From assembly GCA_030655395.1 (NCBI GenBank), contig JAURVQ010000047.1, positions 1 to 36,675 on the forward strand: a DNA stretch of 36,675 nucleotides, in the 5' to 3' direction. Source of the DNA: Gammaproteobacteria bacterium. Lineage in GTDB: Bacteria; Pseudomonadota; Gammaproteobacteria; SURF-13. Below the pieces are notes generated by a model that was not told where the DNA came from, searched no databases, and was given only the letters and a program-made list of their open reading frames with translations. Both the position numbers and the translations under genes were made by a program. Below are positions 7,799 through 17,989 of the stretch, in pieces; positions within the stretch are counted from its first letter, which is position 1, and every line of letters begins with the position of its first letter.

Positions 7799-7930
7799 TA
7801 CTCAGGAGTCACAAAGTTTACGGTTACACTACTTTTAGGGTGCCTCCTGAGTAGAATCCCGTTTACCCTACCCCCACCCTGTCCCGCCCCCTAAACAAGG
7901 GGCGGGGACGCATCGGAAAGTGTAGTCTTG
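7799..7930 (+). repeat. Dispersed repeat family 1, copy B
   Basis: It begins TACTCAGGAGTCAC and returns as GGTGCCTCCTGAGTA, giving a first hairpin. This is followed by CCGTTTACCCTACCCCCACCCTGTCCCG, then a second hairpin CCCGCCCC-TAAACAA-GGGGCGGG, and ends GGAAAGTGTAGTCTTG. It starts one base after the mtgA stop codon and ends 42 nt before the uup ATG. It may act as an mtgA 3' stabiliser or terminator-like structure, but no T-run follows either hairpin. Confidence 0.85.
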
Positions 7931-7972
7931 CGTATTGGATTAACAGTAAACACTGCACGAGAAATTACATAC

Positions 7973-9892
7973 ATGCCCCTCATCAGTCTCGATAAAGTTT
8001 CCACCGCCTTTGGTCATCACGCGCTGCTCGATCATACCGATCTCATCATCGAGCCCGGCGAGCGCGTCTGCCTCGTCGGCCGCAACGGCACCGGGAAGTC
8101 CACGCTGATGCAGATCATCGCCGGCACCATCCTGCCCGATGACGGTGTGGTATGGCGGCAGCCGGGATTGCGCATCGGCAGGCTGGCCCAGGATCTGGCG
8201 CTGGCGGAGGATCGCACGGTGTTCGATACCGTCGCCGAGGGGCTGGGCGATCTCGCTGCGGTATTGAGCGATTACCGCCGCACTCTGGTCCTGCTGGATC
8301 ACAATCCCACGGATGCGCAACTGGAGCACCTGCACGAACTGCAACACCAGCTTGAAATCCGGGATGGCTGGCGCTTTCAGCAGCGCATCGACACCGTCCT
8401 CAGCCGTCTGGAATTGCCCGCCGACAAACTCGTCGGCGAACTCTCCGGCGGCTGGAAGCGGCGCGTCGCGCTCGCGCAGGCGCTGGTCTCCGAGCCGGAT
8501 CTGTTGTTGCTGGACGAGCCGACCAATCATCTGGACATCGCGGCGATCACCTGGCTGGAGGAGTTGCTGCTGAATTTCAACGGCGGTCTGCTGTTCATCA
8601 CCCATGATCGCAGCCTGCTCCAGCGCCTCGCCACCCGTATCATCGAACTTGATCGCGGACAGCTCACTTCCTGGCCGGGCGATTACCAGCATTATCTGCA
8701 AAAGAAACAGGAGATGCTCGCCGTCGAGGCGGATCATGCCGCCAAGTTTGACAAGAGACTCGCGCAAGAAGAGGTCTGGATTCGTAAAGGGATTCAGGCG
8801 CGGCGCACGCGCAACGAAGGCCGCGTGCGCGGTCTCTATGCCCTGCGCGAGGAGCGCGCGCGCCGCCGTACACAACCCGGACAGGCGCGCATCGCGCTGG
8901 ACAGCGGCGCACTCTCCGGCAAGCTGGTGATCGAGGCGGAGGATGTCTGCAAATCCTATGACGGCAAAGCGGTGGTCAACAGTTTTTCCACGCGCATCAT
9001 GCGCGGTGACCGCGTGGGCCTGATCGGCCCGAATGGAGCGGGCAAGACCACATTGCTCAAGTTGTTGCTCGGCGAGATTCCGCCCGACAGCGGGAGCGTG
9101 CGCCATGGCACCAAGCTGCAAGTTGCCTACTTCGACCAGTTGCGCGCCCAGCTTGACCCGGAGCGCACGGTGATCGAGAACCTGTCGCTCGGCGGCGACA
9201 TGGTGACCATCAACGGTGCATCAAGACACGTCATCAGCTATATGCAGGATTTTCTGTTCTCTCCCGCCCGTGCCCGCTCGCCGGTCAAGTCGCTCTCCGG
9301 CGGCGAATGTAACCGGCTGCTGCTGGCGCGGCTGTTTACGCAACCCGCCAATCTGCTGGTGATGGATGAGCCGACCAACGACCTTGACATCGAGACACTG
9401 GAGTTGCTCGAAGAGTTGCTCGCCTCCTATGCGGGGACGCTGCTTCTGGTCAGCCACGACCGTACCTTTCTGGACAATGTGGTGACTAGTGTCCTGGTAT
9501 TTGAGGGGGAGGGGAAAATTGCGGAATACGTCGGCGGCTACGCAGACTGGCAGCGCCAGAGCAAACAGCCGGGCACGATTACAACGCCGATCGAGCCCGT
9601 GCGTAAACCCGGCGCGAAGCTTCAAACCAGAACCGCCGCACGCAAGCCCAGCTATAAAGAGCAACGTGAACTCGAAACCGTGCACGCGCGCATCGAGACG
9701 CTGGAGGCCGAGCAGAAACACCTGACCGCCCTGCTGGCGCAACCCGACTTTTATCAGCGCGACAAGGCGGCCTTCCTCACCGCCACGCAGCAGCTTGCGG
9801 ACATCGGGATGAATCTGCGTACAGCCTATGCGCGTTGGGAGGCGCTGGAAAAATCCGGAGATGAAACCTCATCTCCGGACGCACGTCGTTAG
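7973..9892 (+). CDS. uup: ABC-F family ATPase Uup
   Basis: The 639-residue protein has two ABC domains: Walker A GRNGTGKS (36-43) and GPNGAGKTT; signatures [15 protein letters not shown] and [25 protein letters not shown] and [11 protein letters not shown]. It also has the C-terminal coiled-coil tail that marks Uup ([24 protein letters not shown] onward), which binds DNA in E. coli Uup. Loss of Uup raises precise transposon excision, and Uup acts with RecG and on ribosomes. I chose ATG 7973 (MPLISLDKV) because it matches the Uup N-terminus; the track start at 7928 adds unmatched residues. Its last 4 bases overlap the convergent fbp stop. Confidence 0.94.
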   Translation: MPLISLDKVSTAFGHHALLDHTDLIIEPGERVCLVGRNGTGKSTLMQIIAGTILPDDGVVWRQPGLRIGRLAQDLALAEDRTVFDTVAEGLGDLAAVLSDYRRTLVLLDHNPTDAQLEHLHELQHQLEIRDGWRFQQRIDTVLSRLELPADKLVGELSGGWKRRVALAQALVSEPDLLLLDEPTNHLDIAAITWLEELLLNFNGGLLFITHDRSLLQRLATRIIELDRGQLTSWPGDYQHYLQKKQEMLAVEADHAAKFDKRLAQEEVWIRKGIQARRTRNEGRVRGLYALREERARRRTQPGQARIALDSGALSGKLVIEAEDVCKSYDGKAVVNSFSTRIMRGDRVGLIGPNGAGKTTLLKLLLGEIPPDSGSVRHGTKLQVAYFDQLRAQLDPERTVIENLSLGGDMVTINGASRHVISYMQDFLFSPARARSPVKSLSGGECNRLLLARLFTQPANLLVMDEPTNDLDIETLELLEELLASYAGTLLLVSHDRTFLDNVVTSVLVFEGEGKIAEYVGGYADWQRQSKQPGTITTPIEPVRKPGAKLQTRTAARKPSYKEQRELETVHARIETLEAEQKHLTALLAQPDFYQRDKAAFLTATQQLADIGMNLRTAYARWEALEKSGDETSSPDARR

Positions 9893-10899
9893 CTGTCCTG
9901 GTGGTAAGAAATAATCCGGTCGACTTCGTTTTTGGAACCGAGAATCACCGGCACGCGCTGGTGCAGATCAGCAGGCTGCATGTCCAGGATGCGCTCGCGC
10001 CCGGTGGTGCTCACGCCGCCCGCCTGCTCCACGATGAATGACATCGGATTGGCCTCGTACATGAGGCGCAGTTTGCCTGCCTTGCCGGGGTCTTTGGTAT
10101 CCTTCGGGTACATGAACACGCCGCCGCGGATCAGGATGCGGTGTACCTCGGCCACCATCGACGCGATCCAGCGCATGTTGAAATTTTTCTTGCGCGGGCC
10201 TTCCACGCCGGCCAGACACTCATCCACGTAACGCTGTACCGGCGCTTCCCAGAAGCGCTCGTTGGAGGCGTTGATGGCGAACTCGTGGCTGTCTGCGGGA
10301 ATTTTCATGCCGGGATGGGTGAGAATGAACTCGCCGATGTTCTGGTCGAGCGTGAAGCCGTTCACGCCGTGGCCGCTGGTGAGCACGATCATGGTGGAGG
10401 GGCCGTAGAGCGCGTAACCCGCGCACACCTGCTTCGCGCCGGCCTGCAGGAAGTCGCGCGCGGTCACGGATTCCTGCGACATCCCCTTGGGCGAGCGCAG
10501 AATCGAGAAGATGGTGCCCACCGAAATGTTCACGTCGATGTTGGACGAGCCGTCGAGCGGATCGAATACGAGCAGATACTTGCCCTTCGGATACTGACGC
10601 GGAATCTGATAGATATCGTCCATCTCCTCCGAGCCCATCGCGGCGAGGTGGCCCGCCCATTCGTTGGACTTGATGAAAATTTCGTTGGTGATGACGTCCA
10701 GTTTCTTCTGTGTTTCACCCTGCACGTTTTCGCTGCCCGCGCTGCCCTGGATGCCGATCAGCGCGCCCTTGTGCACCGCGTTGGAGATGACCTTGCAGGC
10801 CGTGACGATGTCGTTGAGGAGCGAACTGAAGTCGCCGCTCGCGCCGATCTGGCGCTGTTCTTCGATAATGAATTGGGTAAGGGTGGTGCCGTTGTGCAT
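9889..10899 (-). CDS. fbp: Fructose-1,6-bisphosphatase class I
   Basis: This 336-residue cytosolic enzyme hydrolyses fructose-1,6-bisphosphate to fructose-6-phosphate in gluconeogenesis and, in autotrophs, the Calvin cycle. The metal-binding core [22 protein letters not shown] (D113 and D116 in my numbering), GSEEMDD, and the late [15 protein letters not shown] block are intact. I chose ATG at 10899 ([16 protein letters not shown]); the track start is a TTG five codons earlier. It is convergent with uup, and the two stop regions overlap by 4 bases. No carbon-fixation genes are in the window, so its pathway use is open. Confidence 0.96.
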   Translation of the reverse strand: MHNGTTLTQFIIEEQRQIGASGDFSSLLNDIVTACKVISNAVHKGALIGIQGSAGSENVQGETQKKLDVITNEIFIKSNEWAGHLAAMGSEEMDDIYQIPRQYPKGKYLLVFDPLDGSSNIDVNISVGTIFSILRSPKGMSQESVTARDFLQAGAKQVCAGYALYGPSTMIVLTSGHGVNGFTLDQNIGEFILTHPGMKIPADSHEFAINASNERFWEAPVQRYVDECLAGVEGPRKKNFNMRWIASMVAEVHRILIRGGVFMYPKDTKDPGKAGKLRLMYEANPMSFIVEQAGGVSTTGRERILDMQPADLHQRVPVILGSKNEVDRIISYHQDS

Positions 10900-11043
10900 G
10901 GTTTTTCTGTCCAAGGTAGCTGTGAATTCAAGTAAGAATCATTGTGCGAGGCCGATCTCCAGCCAAGGAGGCCCACGATGCACACAACCAGAGAGTTTCC
11001 CGCGAGGCGTAACACCGAGGCGCGGCGCCGTATTTGCGCGCAA

Positions 11044-11052
11044 ATCATACCA
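11044..11052 (-). promoter_or_regulatory. Candidate extended -10 promoter for fbp
   Basis: On the minus strand TGGTATGAT reads as an extended -10 (TGn followed by TATGAT, one mismatch to TATAAT). It would start transcription near 11037 and give a leader of about 138 nt before the fbp ATG. No strong -35 is seen, which is usual for extended -10 promoters. The rest of the region 10900-11185 shows no gene. Confidence 0.4.
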
Positions 11053-11185
11053 TAATCTTGCGCCATCAGCCGCAACTTAAATTGCGCTTGCCGGGGTTCT
11101 GGTTTAATCTTGCACGCTCGCTGACACCGGCTTGAGCCTGTCCTGAGGTGCCATCGGATGGCCGCCGGTGCTGCGAGTAGAGTTG

Positions 11186-11276
11186 GGAGAGGTGTCCGAG
11201 CGGTTGAAGGAGCACGCCTGGAAAGTGTGTATACGGTAACCCCGTATCGCGGGTTCGAATCCCGCCCTCTCCGCCA
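11186..11276 (+). tRNA. tRNA-Ser (anticodon GGA)
   Basis: A 91-nt class II tRNA with a long variable arm. The acceptor stem GGAGAGG pairs with CCTCTCC; the anticodon stem CACGC/GTGTG encloses CTGGAAA with anticodon GGA at 11220-11222; the T-arm is CGGG-TTCGAAT-CCCG. The CCA end is encoded (11274-11276). It reads UCC and UCU serine codons. Confidence 0.97.
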
Positions 11277-11282
11277 TAAATA

Positions 11283-11362
11283 CGAGGGACTAGGGGCTAG
11301 GGAAAACCTAAACCCTAAAACCCTAACCCCTGCATTTCTAGTCCCTAGTATCCTAGCCCCTG
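11283..11362. repeat. CTAG-rich intergenic repeat between tRNA-Ser and ffs
   Basis: GGGACTAGGGGCTAGGG on the left and CTAGTCCCTAGTATCCTAGCCCCTG on the right surround AACCTAAACCCTAAAACCCTAACCCC. There are five CTAG tetranucleotides in 80 bases, a word usually rare in proteobacterial DNA. The left half can pair with either of two blocks in the right half, so alternative hairpins are possible. Only one copy is in this window. Confidence 0.6.
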
Positions 11363-11368
11363 TTTTAT

Positions 11369-11481
11369 GGTGGCTTGCGTCGGTCCCCTCGCAACGACAG
11401 GCTGTGAACCCCGTCAGGCCCGGAAGGGAGCAGCGGCAGCAGCTTCGCTCGTGTGCCGGGGTGTGGCCGGCGCAGGCCGCC
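11369..11481 (+). ncRNA. ffs: 4.5S RNA, signal recognition particle RNA (small bacterial type)
   Basis: About 113 nt. The ends GGTGGCTTGCG and CGCAGGCCGCC pair over 11 bp (with G-T pairs). The conserved apical domain that binds Ffh is clear: CCGTCAGGCCCGGAAGGGAGCAGCGG with the GGAA tetraloop, and GTGTGCCGGGGTGTGGC closes the stem. It forms the SRP with Ffh to target nascent membrane proteins to FtsY. Its position just before dnaX is common in gammaproteobacteria. Exact ends are inferred from pairing. Confidence 0.93.
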
Positions 11482-11490
11482 GCCTATAAA

Positions 11491-11618
11491 CTCAGGAGAC
11501 ACACTAATGACGATACGTCATTAGTGTGTCTCCTGAGTAATACCGTGTTTACCCTACCCCCACCCTGTCCCGCCCCCTAAACAGGGGGCGGTGACGTAGC
11601 GGGAAGTGTAGCCTTACT
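11491..11618 (+). repeat. Dispersed repeat family 1, copy C, with a perfect 22-bp hairpin
   Basis: CTCAGGAGACACACTAATGACG (11491-11512), loop ATA, and its exact reverse complement (11516-11537) make a perfect 22-bp stem. Then come TACCGTGTTTACCCTACCCCCACCCTGTCCCG, a second hairpin (CCGCCCCC-TAAACA-GGGGGCGG) and GCGGGAAGTGTAGCCTTACTTA, matching copies B and D. It begins 9 nt after the predicted 3' end of 4.5S RNA and may help define that end. The remaining DNA to dnaX (11619-11707) has no gene. Confidence 0.9.
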
Positions 11619-11707
11619 TATGAGTTTATGAGTAACGCGAGACTGGAGGCCGGAAACCGGATAAAATTCGGGTACTCTGGCCTCTCATCCATACGCTATC
11701 CGATCTC

Positions 11708-13294
11708 ATGAGTTATCAAGTCCTGGCCCGCAAGTGGCGCCCGCGCAATTTCGCCGAGACGGTGGGGCAGGAGCACGTGGTGCGTGCGCTCACTCACGCG
11801 CTCGACAATGATCGCCTGCACCACGCCTTTTTATTCACCGGCACGCGCGGCGTTGGCAAGACCACGCTGGCGCGCGTGCTTGCCAAGGCGCTGAATTGCG
11901 AGCAGGGCGTCAGCTCAACACCGTGCGGCACATGCAGTGCCTGCCGCGAGATCGACGAGGGGCGTTTTGTCGATCTCATCGAGGTGGACGCCGCCTCGCG
12001 CACCAAGGTGGAGGACACGCGCGAGCTGCTGGAAAACGTGCAATACGCGCCGACACGCGGGCGCTACAAGGTGTACCTCATCGACGAGGTGCACATGCTC
12101 TCCACCCACAGCTTCAACGCCCTGTTGAAGACCCTGGAAGAGCCGCCGCCGCATGTGAAATTCCTGCTCGCCACCACCGATCCGCAAAAACTTCCGGTGA
12201 CTATCCTTTCGCGTTGCCTGCAATTCAATCTGAAGCGCGTGCCGGTGGATCTCATCACGCGCCAGATCGAGCATATCCTGCAGCAGGAGGGCACCGCAGG
12301 TGAGGCCGTGGCATGTAAGGCCATTGCACGTGCCGCGGATGGCAGCCTGCGCGACGCATTGAGCCTGCTCGACCAGGCCATCGCCTACGGCGGCGGTGCG
12401 CTGCGCGCGGCGGATGTGCACGCCATGCTGGGCAGCATCGAGCAGACGCATGTGTTTACCTTGCTGGAGGCGCTGGCTCACCACAACGCCCAGGCGCTGC
12501 TGGAGCGCGTGGACTTGCTGGCGCAGCACGCGGCGGATTTTGAGGGTGTGCTCGCCGATCTGCTCACGCAGATGCATCGTATCGCCCTGGCGCAGGTCAT
12601 CCCGGATGCGGTGGACGACACTGCGGGCGACCGTGACGCCGTGCTCGCCCTGGCGCGCGCAATCGCACCGGAAGATGTGCAACTGTTTTATCAGATCGGC
12701 ACACTGGGGCGGCGCGATCTACCGCTGGCGCCGGATGCGCAGAGCGGGTTCGAGATGATACTGCTGCGCATGCTCGCGTTCCGGCCCGTCTCCGCTACAC
12801 AGACGCCGCCGGTCGCATCGAGCCCCGTACCCGTGAAGGCAACACCGGCCGCTCCTGCAACGCCTGTGCCGAAGGCAGGCGCACCGAAACCCGCGCAATC
12901 CGCCGCCAGCGGCGAGTGGGCGGAAATCATCGAAGCGCTCAAGCTTACTGGTATGACGCGGCAGCTCGCCGCGAACTGCGTGTTGCAGGGGCGCGAGGGC
13001 CCCGTCATGCGCTTGCTGCTGGATGCGTCGCAGGCGCATTTGCAGCGCAAGTCCGCCGAACAGCAGTTGCAACAGGCCTTGCAGGGTTATCTCGGCGCGC
13101 CGGTCAAACTGGAAATCAGCACCGGCACGCCGGAGCAAGAGACACCTGCGTTGGCGGAGGCGCGCGTGCAAAACGATCGCCAGCAGGCGGCGCTTCAGGC
13201 CGTCGAGAGCGACGCCACCGTGCAGGCGCTGTGCGCAACCTTCAATACGCGTGTCCAATCCGACGCCGTGCGTGTGATAGAAAAATCAGAGTGA
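11708..13294 (+). CDS. dnaX: DNA polymerase III subunit gamma/tau
   Basis: The 528-residue clamp-loader ATPase couples the sliding-clamp loader to the replicative polymerase. Walker A GTRGVGKT (45-52), the zinc-binding cysteines C64, C73, C76 and C79, Walker B LIDEVH (124-129) and the SRC sensor (168-170) are present. After a Pro/Ala-rich linker (about 365-400) the tau C-terminal domain runs from about GEWAEIIEALKLTGM to the end. It is shorter than E. coli tau (643). I see no obvious A-AAA-AAG slippery site, so a separate gamma form is not evident. ybaB follows after 20 nt. Confidence 0.96.
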   Translation: MSYQVLARKWRPRNFAETVGQEHVVRALTHALDNDRLHHAFLFTGTRGVGKTTLARVLAKALNCEQGVSSTPCGTCSACREIDEGRFVDLIEVDAASRTKVEDTRELLENVQYAPTRGRYKVYLIDEVHMLSTHSFNALLKTLEEPPPHVKFLLATTDPQKLPVTILSRCLQFNLKRVPVDLITRQIEHILQQEGTAGEAVACKAIARAADGSLRDALSLLDQAIAYGGGALRAADVHAMLGSIEQTHVFTLLEALAHHNAQALLERVDLLAQHAADFEGVLADLLTQMHRIALAQVIPDAVDDTAGDRDAVLALARAIAPEDVQLFYQIGTLGRRDLPLAPDAQSGFEMILLRMLAFRPVSATQTPPVASSPVPVKATPAAPATPVPKAGAPKPAQSAASGEWAEIIEALKLTGMTRQLAANCVLQGREGPVMRLLLDASQAHLQRKSAEQQLQQALQGYLGAPVKLEISTGTPEQETPALAEARVQNDRQQAALQAVESDATVQALCATFNTRVQSDAVRVIEKSE

Positions 13295-13314
13295 GTTGAG
13301 GGAAGGGAAAGACG

Positions 13315-13638
13315 ATGAAAGGTGGTCTCGGCGGTATCATGAAGCAGGCGCAGCAGATGCAGGCCAATATGCTGAAGGCGCAGGAAGAACTCGCGGCCAT
13401 GGAAGTGACGGGCGAGTCGGGTGCGGGGCTGGTGAGCGTGGTGATGAACGGACGCCATGATGTGAAGCGCGTGCACATCGACGCCAGCCTGTTGCAGGAC
13501 GACAAGGAAATTCTCGAGGACCTGCTGGCCGCAGCGGTGAACGATGCCGTGCGCAAGATCGAGCAGGTCACGCAGGAAAAATATGCCGGCATGACCGGCG
13601 GGCTCGGCCTGCCGGGCGGCTTCAAGCTCCCCTTTTAG
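13315..13638 (+). CDS. ybaB: Nucleoid-associated protein YbaB/EbfC
   Basis: The 107-residue DNA-binding dimer is of full family length, with the expected start [38 protein letters not shown] and the conserved [13 protein letters not shown] strand. A strong purine-rich ribosome binding site (GGGAAGGGAAAG) precedes the ATG. The dnaX-ybaB-recR order is conserved across many bacteria and suggests a shared transcript. The role is nucleoid organisation and regulation; a direct repair function is not proven. Confidence 0.95.
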   Translation: MKGGLGGIMKQAQQMQANMLKAQEELAAMEVTGESGAGLVSVVMNGRHDVKRVHIDASLLQDDKEILEDLLAAAVNDAVRKIEQVTQEKYAGMTGGLGLPGGFKLPF

Positions 13639-13654
13639 CCGCATAGCTATTGGC

Positions 13655-14251
13655 ATGGCACAAGATTCCCTGATCAATGAATTGATTCAGGCACTGCGCT
13701 GCCTGCCCGGCGTCGGCCCGAAGTCGGCACAGCGCATGGCGTTTCATTTGCTGGAGCGCAATCGCGCGGGGGCGCGCGCATTGGCGCAGGCGCTCACGGC
13801 GGCGATGGACAACATTCATCACTGCGCCTCGTGCCGCAGCCTGAGCGAGAGCGAGTTGTGCCGCTTGTGCGCCGACCCGAGGCGTGACCGCAGCCTGCTG
13901 TGCGTGGTGGAGACGCCCGCCGATGTGCTCGCGGTGGATCGCGCCACGGACTACAAGGGGCTGTATTTTGTGCTCATGGGCCATCTCTCGCCGCTCGACG
14001 GCATCGGGCCGAACGAACTCGGTCTCGACAAGCTCGCGGCGCGCTTCGACAGCGGCGGTATCACGGAGGTGATCCTGGCCACCAACCCCACCGTGGAAGG
14101 CGAGGCCACGGCGCACTACATCAGCGAACTGGCGCGTACGCGCGGCATCCGGCCCACGCGCATCGCGCACGGCGTACCCTTGGGCGGCGAGCTTGAGTAC
14201 GTTGACAGCGGCACCTTGTCACATGCCTTTAGCGGGCGACGCGACATTTAA
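13655..14251 (+). CDS. recR: Recombination mediator protein RecR
   Basis: The 198-residue protein works with RecO (and RecF) to load RecA on gapped DNA. An N-terminal helix-hairpin-helix segment ([20 protein letters not shown]), a four-cysteine zinc finger (C57, C60, C69, C72) and a Toprim domain ([17 protein letters not shown] onward) are intact. It starts 16 nt after ybaB. It ends 13 nt from the convergent dapE gene, with no clear terminator between them. Confidence 0.96.
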   Translation: MAQDSLINELIQALRCLPGVGPKSAQRMAFHLLERNRAGARALAQALTAAMDNIHHCASCRSLSESELCRLCADPRRDRSLLCVVETPADVLAVDRATDYKGLYFVLMGHLSPLDGIGPNELGLDKLAARFDSGGITEVILATNPTVEGEATAHYISELARTRGIRPTRIAHGVPLGGELEYVDSGTLSHAFSGRRDI

Positions 14252-14264
14252 TCTGCGGATCACA

Positions 14265-15745
<1,481 letters not shown>

Positions 15746-16567
15746 TCAGATATCCCGCAACAATTCATTGATGCCGACCTTGCTGCGTGTTTTTTCATCG
15801 ACCTGCTTCACAATCACCGCGCAGTACAGGCTGTAGCTGCCGTCCTTGGAGGGCAGATTGCCCGATACCACCACGGAACCGGCCGGGATGCGGCCGTAGC
15901 TGATTTCGCCCGTCATGCGGTTAAATATTTTGGTGCTCTGGCCGATGTACACGCCCATCGAGATCACCGCGCCTTGTTCCACAATCACACCCTCGACGAC
16001 CTCCGAGCGCGCGCCGATGAAGCAGTTGTCCTCGATGATGGTCGGCCCGGCCTGCACCGGTTCCAGCACGCCGCCGATGCCGACGCCGCCGGAGAGGTGT
16101 ACGTTCTTGCCGATCTGCGCGCAGGAGCCGACGGTGGCCCAGGTGTCCACCATGGTGCCGGAGTCGACGTACGCGCCGATGTTGACGTATGACGGCATCA
16201 GCACCACGCCGGGAGCGATATACGAGCCCTTGCGCGCCATCGCGGGCGGCACCACGCGCACGCCGCTTTGCTTGAAGCGCGCCGCGTCGTAGGTGCTGAA
16301 TTTGCCCGGCACCTTGTCATAGTACGCGCTGTAAGCGCCCTTGATGAACTGGTTTTCCTCGATGCGAAACGACAACAGCACCGCTTTTTTCACCCACTGG
16401 TTGACCACCCAGGCGCCGTTGTTTTTTTGCGCGACGCGCAGCGTGCCGGCGTCGAGCTGGTCGAGGGTTGCGTACACGGCCTCCTTGAGGCGCGCATCCG
16501 CATTCTGCGGCGTGATCTCCGCGCGCCGCTCAAAGCCTTGTTCGATGATGTCCTGCATGCTGCTCAT
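15746..16567 (-). CDS. dapD: 2,3,4,5-tetrahydropyridine-2,6-dicarboxylate N-succinyltransferase
   Basis: The 273-residue enzyme transfers succinyl from succinyl-CoA to tetrahydrodipicolinate. The N-terminal helical domain ([25 protein letters not shown]) is followed by left-handed beta-helix hexapeptide repeats ([42 protein letters not shown]). The ATG at 16567 is used because GGAG lies upstream; an internal ATG three codons later is possible. It is separated from dapC by repeat copy D. Confidence 0.96.
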   Translation of the reverse strand: MSSMQDIIEQGFERRAEITPQNADARLKEAVYATLDQLDAGTLRVAQKNNGAWVVNQWVKKAVLLSFRIEENQFIKGAYSAYYDKVPGKFSTYDAARFKQSGVRVVPPAMARKGSYIAPGVVLMPSYVNIGAYVDSGTMVDTWATVGSCAQIGKNVHLSGGVGIGGVLEPVQAGPTIIEDNCFIGARSEVVEGVIVEQGAVISMGVYIGQSTKIFNRMTGEISYGRIPAGSVVVSGNLPSKDGSYSLYCAVIVKQVDEKTRSKVGINELLRDI

Positions 16568-16620
16568 GTTATTTTATTCTCCAAGTTCAAATTACAGGCT
16601 GCGCATTACTCATATGTCAG

Positions 16621-16758
16621 TAAGTTAAGACAACACTTCCCGCCACGTCCCCGCCCCTTGTGTAGGGGGCGGGATAGGGTGGGGGTAGGTAAAACAGTGT
16701 ATTTACTCAGGAGTCACATTATTAACGTTGTAGCCTTATTGCTGACTCCTGAGTAAAT
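16621..16758 (-). repeat. Dispersed repeat family 1, copy D (inverted orientation)
   Basis: Read on the minus strand it starts ATTTACTCAGGAGTCA and, after a 26-nt loop, has the exact complement TGACTCCTGAGTAAAT. This gives a perfect 16-bp stem (16701-16716 with 16743-16758). CTACCCCCACCCTATCCCG, the hairpin CCGCCCC-CTACACAA-GGGGCGG and GGCGGGAAGTGTTGTCTTAACTTA follow, matching copies B and C. It fills the dapC-dapD gap and overlaps the 3' end of dapC, including its stop codon. Confidence 0.9.
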
Positions 16759-17935
16759 CGCGGATGCGTTGCGCGGCCTCGATACATTCCTCTTTTTCGG
16801 CCACCAGCGCAATGCGCACGTAGTTCTGCCCCGGATTAATGCCGTGCGCCTTGCGCGATAAAAAACTTCCCGGCAGCACGGTGACGTTGGTGCGCGCATA
16901 GAGTTCGCGTGCGAACTCCTGGTCGTCGATGGGCGTGGGCAGCCAGAGACAGAAGCCGCCCGCGGGGCGTTGCGCGTCGATGACCGGCGCCAGCACGTCG
17001 ATCACCGCGTCAAATTTTTTGCGGTACTGTTTGCGATTCTCCTTGACGTGTTTTTCGTCGCGCCACGCCTTCACGCTCGCGGCCTGTATGTAGAGCGGCA
17101 TGGCGCAGCCGTGATAGGTGCGGTAGAGCAGGAATTTCTCGATGATGCGCGCGTCGCCGGCGACAAACCCGGAGCGCATGCCCGGCACGCTGGAGCGCTT
17201 GGACAGGCTGTGAAAGACCACGCAGTGACGATAGTCATCGCGCCCCATGCGGGCGGCGACCTCCAGCAGGCCCGGCGGCGGCTGATCTTCGCTGGCGTAG
17301 ATTTCCGAGTAGCATTCGTCGGCGGCGATGACAAATTCATATTTGTCGGCGAGCTGAATCAACTGCTCCAGTGCGGCATGATCCAGCACCGCGCCGGTGG
17401 GGTTGCCCGGTGAGCAGATGTATACCATCTGGCAGCGTTTCCAGGCCGACTCCGGTACCGCATCGAAACGGGGAGCCAGGCCGGTTTGCGGTGTCAGGTT
17501 CAGGAATCGCGGCTGCGCGCCCGCCAGCAGCGCCGCGCCCTCGTAAATCTGGTAAAACGGATTCGGCATCAGCACCAGCGGCTTGGACTGGCGGTCGACG
17601 ACGCACTGGGCGATGGCGAACAGCGCTTCGCGCGTGCCGTTCACCGGCAGCACGTGGCGCTCGGCATCAATGCTTTGCGGGTTCAGATGAAAGCGCCGCA
17701 CCAGCCAATCCGTAATCGCCTGGCGCAGCTCCGTGGTGCCGCGTGTAGTGGGGTAGCTCGACAGTGCACCCAGATGTGCGCGTATCTCCTCGGCGATGAA
17801 CGCCGGCGGCTTGTGTTTCGGCTCGCCGATGGACATCACGATGGGCGTTATGTCGCGCGGCGGGCTGATGCCGGCCTTGAGCTGGTTCAGGCGCTCGAAG
17901 GGATAGGGCAGGAGTGTAGAGAGGTCGGGGTTCAT
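16736..17935 (-). CDS. dapC: N-succinyldiaminopimelate aminotransferase
   Basis: The 399-residue PLP-dependent class I aminotransferase makes N-succinyl-LL-DAP from the keto form using glutamate. PLP motifs are CSPGNPTGAV (Asn 178), AADECYSEIY (Asp 206, Tyr 209) and HSLSKRSSVPGMRSG (Schiff-base Lys 246). The DapC-type start PYPFERLNQLKAGISPP and the glnD/dapD context separate it from other class I enzymes. The last codons, LLRSQQ and the stop, lie inside repeat copy D, so the C-terminus seems to have been replaced or extended by the repeat. Confidence 0.93.
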   Translation of the reverse strand: MNPDLSTLLPYPFERLNQLKAGISPPRDITPIVMSIGEPKHKPPAFIAEEIRAHLGALSSYPTTRGTTELRQAITDWLVRRFHLNPQSIDAERHVLPVNGTREALFAIAQCVVDRQSKPLVLMPNPFYQIYEGAALLAGAQPRFLNLTPQTGLAPRFDAVPESAWKRCQMVYICSPGNPTGAVLDHAALEQLIQLADKYEFVIAADECYSEIYASEDQPPPGLLEVAARMGRDDYRHCVVFHSLSKRSSVPGMRSGFVAGDARIIEKFLLYRTYHGCAMPLYIQAASVKAWRDEKHVKENRKQYRKKFDAVIDVLAPVIDAQRPAGGFCLWLPTPIDDQEFARELYARTNVTVLPGSFLSRKAHGINPGQNYVRIALVAEKEECIEAAQRIRDLLRSQQ

Positions 17936-17989
17936 GGGCGATGCTGAAGTCGGTGCGTCATGGTGTGTTGTAGTATAAAGTTTCAGTCG

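Noticed and set aside
11131-11145. GCCTGTCCTGA motif also seen near 1332
   Set aside because: Two short matches resembling a very common proteobacterial repeat fragment; too little to call a feature.
11708-13294. Programmed frameshift in dnaX giving gamma
   Set aside because: No A-AAA-AAG slippery sequence with stem-loop was found in the linker region, so no claim is made.
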